Shown here: positions 14,141-46,891 of the stretch, piece after piece
Position numbering within the stretch: the stretch's first letter is position 1
Layout: every line of letters starts with the position of its first letter
Source of the DNA: Ficedula albicollis
Taxonomy: Eukaryota > Chordata > Aves > Passeriformes > Muscicapidae
Direction of reading: 5' to 3'
Length of the DNA stretch: 64,000 nucleotides
NCBI RefSeq assembly: GCF_000247815.1
Contig: NC_021673.1
Span: 47,118,069 to 47,182,068 of the forward strand
Position numbers and translations under genes: made by a program
The notes under the pieces: model-generated
Databases searched by the model: none
The model's input: only the letters and a program-made list of their open reading frames with translations
Told to the model about the DNA's origin: nothing

Positions 14141-14870
14141 TCCAGTCCTCATCCTCAACTCATGAGCCCTTCATTAATTCTTTTTCCTCTCTTCTGCCCA
14201 GCTGAGAGCAAGAGAAGGTCAAACAGCTTTCATGGGTGCCTGGTGTTTAGCCAGTGTCAAACCATGACATGGGCCAACACACATAATTGTGAAGTGAAGT
14301 TAAATATATTGCTTTGCCTTTGTTTAAAAAAAAACCCAACACAAAAACCTCAACAAGCCCAAGAAACAAGTGGCATCCTTTTTTGTATGATAAGCGTCAC
14401 TACTTCCTTCTGTAATTCCTGTAATTTGAATGTCCTCAGAAGGCTCTTTAGGGCAAGAGGTTGCCTTCTGCCCTCCCTGGGGAAAAACAAGCCAAACCTA
14501 GGTCCAGTCCTCATCCTCAACTCATGAGCCCTTCATTAATTCTTTTTCCTCTCTTCTGCCCAGCTGAGAGCAAGAGAAGGTCAAACAGCTTTCATGGGTG
14601 CCTGGTGTTTAGCCAGTGTCAAACCATGACATGGGCCAACACACATCATTTATTTACCACAGTGAAGTTAAATATATTGCTTTGCCTTTGTTTAAAAAAA
14701 AACCCAACACAAAAACCTCAACAAGCCCAAGAAACAAGTGGCATCCTTTTTTGTATGATAAGCGTCACTACTTCCTTCTGTAATTCCTGTAATTTGAATG
14801 TCCTCAGAAGGGTCTTTAGGGCAAGAGGTTGCCTTCTGCCCTCCCTGGGGAAAAACAAGCCAAACCTAGG
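14141..14870. repeat. Direct duplication of about 362 bp, copies 14141-14502 and 14503-14870
   Basis: Copies are nearly identical, with one small indel (the ACATAATTGTGAAG region against ACATCATTTATTTACCACAG) and one substitution. They carry the 3' part of the LTR-like element that begins near 13,480. Confidence 0.9.
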
Positions 14871-16019
14871 CTCCTGCAACTTTTGAAAAACTGCTGTTTG
14901 CATGTGAACAAGATTTGCTAGCTGAGCCTCTGGACTATGCAAGACTTTGACTAACATTAGGTAGACTCCAAGCTGGAATGGCAGAAGTGGGAAAAAAATT
15001 AACAAATCACTCTTTCCTGGCAATTGCAATTGTTAGCTGCTGTGGGCTAAGCCATGAGAGTCAGACTGTCATCTCCCTGTGCTCTCAGTGGAAATCACAG
15101 GGTGCATCTGTATTAATACTGTTTCAGATCAAGAATTCACGCACATTTTTAGGGAGTTCCTGGTTTCTTCTTGTTTGGTGCACACTGTGGAATGCAAGGA
15201 TACAAGTATTGCACTGCAAGTCAAACAAAGGGTCAGTCTGTGCTAGACAGCAGCACTGGCAGATGCTATTATAGACAGAACATACAAACCAGAACTCTTT
15301 CATGCATGGGTACTGCCTTTGTGTGGCACTACCCTGGGCCAGCAAGAAGACCTGGCCTTGCTCACCTCCCTAGGGTGAGCAAGCAGGACAAGCTACCCAG
15401 GCTCCCTGCTCTGCCAGGCTCCACTGCCGGCTCTCCCCACCAAGAAGCAGTAAGCAATCCCCATACAACAACCCTAGTGTGCAGAAATGTGGCTCCTTTT
15501 AGATACAGGTAAGCCATGGGAAGAGTCCCAGAATTGCATCAGCTCTGCTAATTGATAGGCAGCCTGCCAATGGGACCAGACCAAGCTAAAACTTCCAAAA
15601 CCATCCATCACTCTTGAAGTTTGCTCCCAGTGCATCATGCCACCTGCTCAAGTAGGCACAGCCAGGAATGCTTTGCACATTTGACTGAACAAGGAGTTGT
15701 GGAAAGCTGGATAAACTCTGGCAGTGTGCAGTGCAATCCTTGGGAGCCACGGGTCATTTTTAGCCAAGCAAGCATCAGCGTGAAGTCAAGATAGCATCTT
15801 TTAAAATACTCTGAAAATTACACACAGGAGCTGTGCAAAAAGGCGTGCAAACTTACATTAATGACTGTTATGCAACTTTCAATTAAGGCTGTCAAAAAAC
15901 CCCCAACCCTTAATTATTGTTTTAATACATAGTGCGAGTTTTTAATCACATTTCCCATGCCACTTTCCCAGCGATATCTGGCACAGGACCAAGAGAATCT
16001 CCTAAGGAAAGCATTTGGT
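14871..16019. other. Spacer between LTR-like repeat and EXOSC7 promoter
   Basis: No gene or recognisable repeat is seen. Short open frames (for example 113 codons at 15171-15512) lack any familiar motif. Confidence 0.6.
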
Positions 16020-16486
16020 TTCTTCCCTGCTTCCGCACCAGACTTCCCCGCGCACCGCACCTCGCTTGGACCTTTCTGCGGTTAAAAACTCCAGAAGGAA
16101 AATGAGGAAACGCAGAGGACTATGACTAGGCGATCTATTTCTGAGCTATTCTATTTCCGGGATATTTCCACAGCCTCCTGCGGGAGCTTTGGTTTAACCG
16201 CGAGGGTCAGCTTCTTGGACGGGACGTTTTCCGGGATGCGGGGTGCCCAGTGGGTACCGCGTCCACAGCGCCGCGCCTACTCCACGTGAAAGGCTTCTGT
16301 GGCTTTCCGGCTGCACCCCCCGCTTTGCCGTCAGGCAAGGGGAGCCCCCGCTGTGAGGTGCCGGTGCCAGCGGGGCGGGCGGGAGACCGGCGCTGGAGAG
16401 CCGGCAGCTTCCCGGCGGAGGGAAGGCGGGCAGGAAGGCGGGCAGGAAGCGGGGCACTGCGCAGGTGCGGGCGGGAGGCGGCGGGT

Positions 16487-37585
<21,099 letters not shown>

Positions 37586-38001
37586 GTTTTTATTAAATGT
37601 TCAAAACTGTTTTTAATTGATTGTGCAATCTTGTCAGTTTGTATATAAAGAAAACATTTTTTTGTTCCATTAGAGTCATCTTCATGGCTAAGAGACTTTT
37701 AAAATGTTAATAAGCATAAAGAAAGCTACAGTTAAAGGCAAATAAGTGAGGTGCTTTCTGTGTGGGTAGCTGCTGGCACCTAGGGAGTGCACCAGCAGCA
37801 ATTCGTGTTGTTTTGGGAAGTGCTTGAGTCCGTTTTCCAGAGTGACTGGTGTACTTTCCACTTCATTCTGTTTGCATGTGTTTCACTTCTGTAAACCAGC
37901 TGCTGCGTTCTAGAATGCATATGGGATTGTCTTCCCAGTGCAGCACAAATGAGAGCAGCAGTAGGTGGAAATCTTCCTTCAAATTACCTTACTATTCTTT
38001 G

Positions 38002-38007
38002 AATAAA
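38002..38007 (+). terminator. EXOSC7: EXOSC7 poly(A) signal
   Basis: A canonical AATAAA lies 417 nt after the EXOSC7 stop codon and just before a CR1 fragment. It is the first canonical hexamer seen after the stop, so it probably sets the 3' end; the 3' UTR would be about 430 nt. Confidence 0.6.
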
Positions 38008-38084
38008 ATTTTACTATAAATACAACGTGGTCCCCAGTTCCCAATTCATATTTTAAACCAAGATTCGTCTACAGCTGCCTCACA

Positions 38085-38385
38085 AGGGGGGAGGCAGGGG
38101 GGCAGGCACTCTTTGGTGACCAGTGACAAGACTCAAGGGTACAGCCTGAAGCTGTGTCAGGGAAGGTTTAGGTTGGATATCAGGAAGAGGTTCCTCACCC
38201 AGAGTATGGTTGGGCGCTGGAACATACTCTCCCAGGAAGTGCTCACAGTACCAAGCATGACAGAGTTCAAGGAGTGTTTGGACAATGCTCTCAGGCACAT
38301 GGTGTGACTCTTGGTGTGTCCTGTACAGGAGTTGGACTTTGATGATCCTAGTGAGTTCCTTCCAGCTCAGGATATGCTATGACTT
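38085..38385 (+). mobile_element. CR1 LINE 3' fragment just downstream of EXOSC7
   Basis: CR1 landmarks include GTTTAGGTTGGATATCAGGA, AGAGGTTCCTCACCCAGAG, GGGCGCTGGAACA, GAGTTCAAGGAGTGTTTGGA and a terminal GATGATCCTAGTGAGTTCC then TTCCAGCTCAGGATATGC. The copy begins about 80 bp after the EXOSC7 poly(A) signal. Confidence 0.88.
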
Positions 38386-40705
38386 CCTTTTTTCCTAGAG
38401 CTCTACCTATCCCTTTTGCCAGCAGGTGCAATAGTAAGCCACCCAAAACAACTTACTGTGGCTACGGAGTAGGGACGTGACCAAGGTAAATGGGAAACTA
38501 AGTTGATCTTTAGAAGTTTGATATTTCAGCTGGAAAAGCATAGTAGCTGTCAATAATGATCCTTCATAGGGAAAAGCAGTGGATTACAGATAAGACATGG
38601 ATACAAGTTGCATCACCAGATGTTGAAAGCAGTGGATTCCCTCCATACCTCAATTGGATGGCCTAGCAAAGAGTAAGAGGTGTTTATTTGGCATGATAGG
38701 AAGAGACAACAGATGGGAAGAATCAAAGAAGAAATTGATTTTTAAGAAGCTGATATTTAACCTGCAAGTGTTAAGGAATGTTTTGAACAAACTTTATGTC
38801 AGAAATTACTACATTAATCCAGAGTTATTTAGCTCTTACTCAAGCAACATTTTCTCAATTTTCTGTTTCATTTTTATAATACCAGATTAAGAATATTCAC
38901 TTGACTGTAACATGTTTGGTGGGGAGAAAGGAAGGAAGGGTTTTGCTTAAGAAAAGCTGTAGATACAGGACAGAACATATTATAGCTCAAACTAATAATC
39001 ATGATCACATTAAAATTTATGGAGTGCTTGAGATTCCCAGATCTCTTCAGTCCTTTTGCTAGAGCTCATACACATAGTTATTCCAGGTGACTGAAACAGT
39101 ACTGTGTCTTTCAGATATGTGTAACCATTGCTATAACAAGCAGTATAACAAGCAGACAGATTGTTAAAAAAATGTTGTCCCCCAAAATTTGCCCAAGGTT
39201 TGTATTTTGAAGGGTTGCGATTTTTTTCAGTGCCTCAAGTAATGGTTTAGATAGGTTGTAATGGTGCTACACAGTAGTAGAGCCAAGAAGTGACAATGAG
39301 TGTACATATTGTCTTCTATCACTTCAGCAAGAGTTACTCTGTGTGAGGCAAATACTAATCTGGCATCAGCTTTACAGTAGCTGTGATCCACTCCTTGACA
39401 TGCAAAGCTGCTTGTAAAAACATAGAAAGAAAGAAAACTGAGGGGCGAAAAAACCTTTAAAGTACCTTAGACTTATCACAGGCAGTTTTTTTGATCATGT
39501 ATTGTTCAATGTTTCAGAAAATGGTTAATGTAAATGAGACTGCAAGTCTTGAACCTCAGCCATTCTCTGAATGTTTTATTGCAGAGTTGTGGTTGGAGAC
39601 CAAAAAGCTGCTCCGAGTTACACTCGGGGTGAATTCTGTAACATAAGTAATGTAATTCTAGACAGCTTTCCAGCTGAAGGATGTCCAAGAATTTTGCAAG
39701 TTACATCCCTTAAGATGCTTCTTGTCCTCTCTCCAGATCCTTTTAATTTTAAATATATTTTTATGAGAGCTGGAGGTGGTGGTGGGAAAAGAAACATCAC
39801 TGTGTTTCAAGTGTGTGAACTGACGCCTCTGTAGAGGGGAGAACATGTGCACTTCCTCCCCATTTCTTAATAAGGATAGCAAATATTTAGCCCTCTGAGA
39901 TCCAGGCTGTGTGCTAAAGAGAGAGACTTGGTGCCAAGCACTTCTTCAGAGCAGCACTGCAAATTAACATGGTGCCAGTGTCTGCAGTGCCTCCCCTACA
40001 CATGTGTGTCCTCCCCCTGGTCTTCTGTACCTGGGTATGCAGGCACAGAGTGAACTGGGAGTCTCAAGGGGTCCTGTTCCTTCTGTGTCACTGCTTCCCA
40101 TCTGTTGGCATGGAAAAGCAGTGGTGTGGAGAGTGACCCCAGTTCAGATGGGGTCTGCTTCAACCTCTGAGATATAAATAATGAGCTCAGCCAAAAGTAT
40201 TACAGAGCTGCTAGTTGGTCTCAGCTGCCCCTGGAGGCTTCCTGCTACCAGCTCATGTCCCAGATGGATAAACAAAGCTCTGACAGGGGTAAAAGGTCCT
40301 ACAGCTCTCCCAGTTGATATGGTATCTGCCAAGAAATCTGAGAGACTGTGGTTCTCAGGCATGCTGAGGGCTAATTTCTATTTTCTTAGCTCCCTTTAAC
40401 CCCTCCCTTCTATTCCAAATAAAAATAGCAGAATTTTAATAGAGACTTCAACTGAGAATGCCTCTGTTCCCATCTGGGCTGGTGGAAAGTTCCATGTGTT
40501 GCTGTGCAGATACTGCCACGTTTTCATTGACTCGAGTCCAGTAGAACTAAGAGGAAACATCTGTGGAGTGGGATAGCTCTCTGTTTGTCCCAGAAATTAA
40601 TTGCTTCTGCTGGGAGTGTTGAGAGGCTGAAAGCTGTGTACTAGAGATGAGGAGTCTAGTAACTTCTGCTAGGCTTCTACTCATGTTGGCTAAAAAGCAC
40701 ACACC

Positions 40706-40947
40706 TGCAATTTACCTGTTTCACAGGGACAGCATTCCCCTCAAAGCAGAAGAGGCTGTAGGTCGTGCAATTTACCTGTTTCACAGGAACAACATTCCCC
40801 TCAAAGCAGAAGAGGCTGTAGGTCAGTGGACCTGATTGATCCAGCAAGCCCAGGAATCCCATCAACATACGTTTTGCAACTACAGTCAGTGGACCTGATT
40901 GATCTAGCAAGCCCAGGAATCCCATCAACATACGTTTTGCAACTACA
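40706..40947. repeat. Two abutting short duplications (60 bp and 63 bp units)
   Basis: Units 40706-40765 and 40766-40825 form one pair, and 40822-40884 and 40885-40947 form the next. Each pair differs by one or two bases. Two independent doublings side by side is unusual and hints at a local replication or assembly problem. Confidence 0.88.
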
Positions 40948-42205
40948 GTTCAACACTGTAATTGTGTAGTTTGGAGAGAAGAGGGAAGCTCATTCTGCCC
41001 TATGGAGGCAATGGGGAGGAGCATGGCTGTGCCACCTGTAGTCAGGCTTTAAATGAAGCCTTTCTTCAGCACACCTGCTGTAAAGACAAACTGGTGTGAG
41101 CCACAGCTTGCTCACGCTCCTGTGAGAATGGAGTGTGCAAGTCTGTCTTCAAGGGATTTGGCACCTACACAATAGGGTGTTTCTGGATTTGCTTTGTAAA
41201 CAGCAATTAGCTGAGGTTTACCCACTTCTGCTAGGACTGCCTCCAGCTTTCCTTTTGAACTGCAGCAGATGCCACTGCCCTTCTCAGCAGCGGGATGTTC
41301 TCCAGCCCTGCTGTGGCACTGGTTTATTTTGCCTGTGGTAAGTGGCCACTGGCACCCAGAGAGTGGAAGAAGCAAAGCTGTGACTGGTGAGACTTGAGCA
41401 CTCCAGTCCTTACCCCAATGCCTTGTTCTCTCCATTTCTTTAACATTCTGGAGAAAAATGCAAGAGCAAGTCTGCAACTGGTACTGAATCTCTTCAGCCA
41501 TCAGCCTCTGTGTGATTTCTCACTGCTCCCCAACCTCTTGTCTCCCAGTGCACTCCTGCCCAATTGCACTCCCTGCCCATGCAGGGCAGCTTTTCCTTCT
41601 ATGGCAAAATGTGGCTGCTCCTGTTAGCTGTGCCTCAGAGAGGCTTCTTTTCCTTTGTCAAAGTCCCAGAATCACACTGACAGTGCTCAGCCACAGCAGG
41701 GCACTTTGATACGTCTCCCCACAGAGAAACTGCAGTGCTTTGGGTTTTCCTTGGATCTGCATTTCAAGCTATTTTCTTGGAGCTGCATCTCTAGCTATCC
41801 AGGAACAAAAATGTTTTTGCTGTTGCTGCTAAACATCATTAGAATCTCAAGCATGCTGCTAATGACTCTCTGGTGATAGTTTAAACCTCCATTTTATTGT
41901 CTGGAACAGCTTTTTAATAAAGCTGTGGTTATCTCTTGAGCTCTGTGAACATCTCTGTTGCCATCCTAATCTCAAGATTTGGGTAAGACGATTGGCACAG
42001 GCATGGCTGAGTTTTCATGTCACACCATTTGTTGATGAGATTTATTTTCCTTTATTTAGACAGAGATCATCATAGTTGCTGCAGCCCCTGAGCTTTTACC
42101 TTCAGAGGGATAAGAAGAATTCTCAGGCCCTTTCTGATTCTACCACCCAGCTGTCTGTGGCAGGGACCACAGCCAAGCCAGGGTGCTCAGGCATTAGAAG
42201 TACTA

Positions 42206-42622
<417 letters not shown>

Positions 42623-43865
42623 ACAGCCAAGCCAGTGTGCTCAGGCATTAGAAGTACTAGGAACCACCAGCCTATAGACCCTCCCTTCCAGAGGAGCTCT
42701 CTCACTGCCCCTTCTCTCTATGTTTTGGCAAATGGTAAGTTTGGCTATTTCCACAGCTGGAAATCTATGGGTTGGAAAGTAACGATTTAAGTCCTACCTT
42801 TTTTTTCTTCCCTCCAGCAAAAGACGAACTTTAACTTAATGAGGCTTTTCAAGGCCATGGATTGCTTTCTTTCTGCTGTCTGATCATGCAAACTTTTCTC
42901 TAAATTCAAAAAATTAAGGAATTTACGAAGCTGAAGTTGAAATTCTCTTATAATCCATAATTCAGCATCCACAGCAATATGAAAGCAAACCAATGCTCAA
43001 AGGTGAGAATGACATGAAATAAGAGCCTAAGCTCACAGAACTCTCTACTTGCCAGTCCAGAAATACTGACCATCAAGTTCAGTGGCAACCTCACTTGAAC
43101 TGATGCTGTGACAGGCAGTGGACCTAGACAGTTAGGAATTTCTCCAGAGTTTTGGTGTTAAATTTAGACACTTCACTACAGTTTTCCTTTGGCTGTTTGG
43201 ACTTCGGGATCTGGGTGATGGGCAAACAAAGCAGTGAAGGCAGACATTACCTCTAAGCTACAGGAGCTGCAGTCTCCATACAAAAGGGAGTGTTAGTCCT
43301 TTGGTGCACCTCCTTTGCAAACAGAGGGATTTTAAACAGCTAGTACTACTTGAACTCAAGTGTCCACATTTGCACCTGGTTTAAAGCCCAAGGATCTACT
43401 GTAGAATGGATCCTTCTGTCCTGTAGCCCTTGGTGTATATGGGGTAGGAATGTGAGCCATGCTTGACATGGGATATGATGGCAAGGTTCCCTCTTTAGGC
43501 TCAGAGCCAGTTTCCTAAAGTTGATAACTGGGGATAACATTTTGCAAAATCCTTGGTTTTCCCCATTTGTCCTTATGAAAACTGCCCTTTCCCAAACTGT
43601 TATTGCATTTCTCCTTAATTGGTCTCCAGAACAATGATCCAAAGATTTGGCTCTCTCCATTTTAACCTGTTCTGATGGTTTATGATGGTGGAAATCAGGA
43701 ACTTTGCCAGCACGAGTTTAAGCAGCAGCTAATGAGTATCAGAGATTTTCTTGTGCTAGCCCCACTTCCTCACAGAGTGTTACTATCCACTGCTGTTTCT
43801 CTCCTGTTCCTCTTTGAGGTTACTGTGGTGCCACTGACACACAGATCCTACCCCTGCAGAGTGGA

Positions 43866-44010
43866 TGTCACTGAATCACAGGATATTCCAAGTTGGAAGG
43901 GACCCACAGGAATCATCAAGTCCAGCTCTAAAGTGAATAGCCTGGATAGGGATTGAACTCACAACCCTGGCATTTCTAGCACCAGGCTCTAATGGACTGA
44001 GCTAATCTCA
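43866..44010 (-). mobile_element. tRNA-Ile-derived SINE with CR1-like tail (TguSINE1-like)
   Basis: Read on the minus strand from about 44,010, the element begins with a tRNA-Ile-like head. The A-box region reads GATTAGCTCAGTCCATTAGA, the anticodon-arm region follows, and the B-box region reads GAGTTCAATCC. It then passes at about 43,940 into a CR1 3'-like tail (on the plus strand AATCACAGGATATTCCAAG then TTGGAAGGGACCCACAGGAA). A tRNA-Ile head fused to a CR1 tail is the architecture of TguSINE1, described from zebra finch and relatives. It would be mobilised by CR1 machinery. The tRNA part is not a functional tRNA gene: the boxes carry substitutions and no acceptor stem is closed. Confidence 0.7.
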
Positions 44011-46891
44011 AGAGAGCAGAGATGTGGATCCCAGTGTGCTGCCCCAGCCATGGATCAGGCCTCTGAGCTGCAGGGCCCTGCACATAAAAAATGCTTTGGG
44101 TCTCCCCTTTGCTCTCCTGGAGGCAGGCGCCTTCCCAGAGGAGGAGGAGGAGCTTCAGGCAAAGAGCTGGCATCATTCAACATTAGGGTGGCCTGCCTTT
44201 GAACTGGTGACTTCGCCCTGAAAGGGCAGGTCTGGTAATTGCTGATCTTGATAATAAGCGTGTGACTACTGTTATCCAGTCCACCCTTGCACTTTCCAGC
44301 CATTGTGCAGCGGCGCTGCCTCATTTCTTGGCTTGGCCATACCTGCTCTTTTCCTAGGAGCCAAAACAAAATAGCCTCTGATCTCACTGCCCATTTCCTT
44401 GCCTATCTGGGCACGAAATCACAGGTCTGCATTGCTGCCAGGAGCATCCAGCTTCCTTTCATGGGCTTATTCCAACTACTGTTTTGCTAAGTGAAAGCCT
44501 TCCAAATTCAGCATCCCAGCCTACTTACTGGGTTTCCCAAAGCCACGTAAACTTTTCTGTCTGCTTCCCTGTGGCCCTGGAATTGTTTCCATAAGCATAG
44601 ATTCTCCTGCCCTCCTTTTTTCATCTCAAACCATTTACCTTGCAATTAACAGGAGCTGCTCTCTCTCTAACCAGGAGACTGGGCTTGAAACCAGGGAGTG
44701 AAGGGCATTTACTGGGAAGTAAAATCCATAATTGCACAGATGTTAAAAATCATTGACAAAACCTTGGTTTCTTGGCATAATTTTAGTATTTTCCAGGTGA
44801 CCTCCAGTTCTATTAGTTCATCTGATAAAAAGGATTCCCTCTACTCACTTCCCACAGCTCTGTTACATAAGAAGTGTGAATCATCAGAATCTCAAAAGCA
44901 AAGGACCATTGGGGGCCCCATTATTTAACTAGAACCTCTGGCTTCAGCAGGAGCTTGGGCAGGGGATGGCTGTTCCCTGAAGCATCCTCATGCTCATCCT
45001 CATCCAATGCAGCAACACTTCAGTTTGATCCCATCAGCTGGATGGACGGGGGGGTTATGAGCTTTTGTAATGTCAAGGATTTTTATTTTCAGTCTACATT
45101 GGGCAGAAATGGGGCAAAGCCCCCTGTGGATAAGTGTTACAGCTGGAGACAAGTGTTTTGAATCTACTTGTTTTCATTTTTCAAGAAAAATTATGGTGAC
45201 ATCTAAGAGAGGACCTGCTGGATGGTGCAGAGAGGGTCCCTTGGAGCAGACCTGTTCTTCAGGGTCTAATGGAAAGCCAGCCTGCCCTTCTTGTTTCAGC
45301 TGGGCAACACTGTGGTTTCTCCCAGATTGGAAATCTGAGGGTGGGGATTGCTGTCAGACTCCACACCACAGCAATCTGTTTCATGGGCAGCAGTAAAGGG
45401 AGCATTCTGATTTTTTCTCCAGCTTGGCAGCATGTTAATCAAAGCAAAGGAGGCAACCATACCTGGAGCCAAGGAAAACTGGGAGGTACTGAGTTACCTA
45501 ACAAAAGTACTTTCAAGTGTCAAGGAAAGATAAACATGTATGTGTATGTAGGTATCTGGCATCTCTTGGGCTCCATCCATCCCATTTTGTGATAGTCCAG
45601 GCAGCAGAACAGTAAATCCCTAAAATACATATTTTCCAGTTTAAATTTGAGTGAGGGTTGGTACACGTGGTAAAGGGCAGCAAAAATCAAACTGTTCCTT
45701 CTATGCTTCAAAAGCTTGGGACTGCAAGAGAGCTCTCTGTTCAGGCAAGACATCAGGGCAGGATTTTCCTTATTCAGCAGATGTGTGAGGCAGGGTAACT
45801 GTGGTTGCCAAACTAACTCAATAGCAGCTCTTTTTCCAGTCACATTCCTGTTTATCTCGGACCTTTTATGCTCCTTCAGCTTCAGTGGTTCACATTGTGC
45901 TGGGTGGCATCTTGCCTTAAATTACCAGAAAGTTTTAACGTTAAAGGCTGATGTCTGGAGCACTTTGTTCTCTAAAATGCCCATCCCTCCTCTCCTCCCT
46001 CTACAAGAATTCCCTCCACTTGTTCAAACTGCTGCTGTTCCTCCTGCGGGAAGGACTTACCTGCTTGTGCTGCAGCTGCTGAACAGCCACTCCACCCAGA
46101 AAAGCAGGCAGTGGTCTTGGTTTAGGCTGCAGAGCTGCTCTGCACAACCCAGCTGGTCCGAGAAGTCAGGCTGGGCACCTGCAAAGGGGTCTCGGGGAGA
46201 AAGGCTTTTTGTGGAACATGTGCCCCTGATTCCAAGTCCCACTGGAGATCCCGTGGATAAGCAGTGATAGCTGGACAACCCTACCAAAGCCACAGTGGAG
46301 CTGCTTTTTAGAGAGGTAAGAGCCACCCTAGACTCTGAGTAAGGAACCGGGGTGCTCAGCCCCCTGCCTGCTCCCTCTGCCTCTGTTGGTGCCGGCACAT
46401 CCTTTACGGGCATCCCTGCTCGGGGACGGGGGGCAGGTGCCCCCCTCTGTCCCCTCAGCCGCCCAAGCGCTATTTCATGTTGCTGTTGCCATCGCTGATA
46501 CAGGAGATCAAACTCGTGGCATTGTGCTAAAAGCCACAGGAAATCGTTCCAGCTATACTCCCAGCCTTTCCTTATGTTTAGCTTAGCAGACTGTCGGTAC
46601 ATTCATTCCCTTTTTTTCTCTCTTTTTTCTTTTTCCTTTTTTTTTGTTTTGTTTTGTTTTGTGATTTTTTTTTTCTTTTTTAACCAAAGCAAGCAGCGTG
46701 CCGAGAACTGCAGCAGCCCCTCTGGGAGGTTTTCAGCCTTGGCCGGAGCCGCCCGAGCGCCCCCGGGGCCGGGAGGCTGCTGCTGGCCCGGGCTCAGCGG
46801 GAGGCTTTCTGGGACAGCCATTCCTGGCTCCAGCCGGTGTCCAGGCGGCTGTGTGAGGGCAGAGCCACTGCTCGGACCAGACGGCAGCGGC

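Larger units (their letters stand above)
13480..14870 (+). mobile_element. LTR-retrotransposon-like repeat, forward orientation, with its 3' part duplicated
   Basis: GGAGGTGCTCCAGGTGCCAG, then GAGGTCCACAGGGCATGCAG, CATTATCCTCCTCTGTTAAT and CATGAGCCCTTCATTAATTC, ending near GTGCCTGGTGTTTAGCCAG, follow a dispersed repeat that I recall as very common in bird genomes and associated with LTR elements. It holds no intact coding frame. The stretch is broken by a poly-G run and by a 362-bp direct duplication. Family name not assigned. Confidence 0.55.

Noticed and set aside
43940..44010. Possible tRNA-Ile gene
   Set aside because: A- and B-box resemblance is clear, but the boxes are mutated, no acceptor stem pairs, and the sequence runs straight into a CR1-like tail, so it is a SINE head.
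46057..46602. 181- and 183-codon frames upstream of CLEC3B
   Set aside because: They overlap each other on opposite strands and show no recognisable motif or splice structure.
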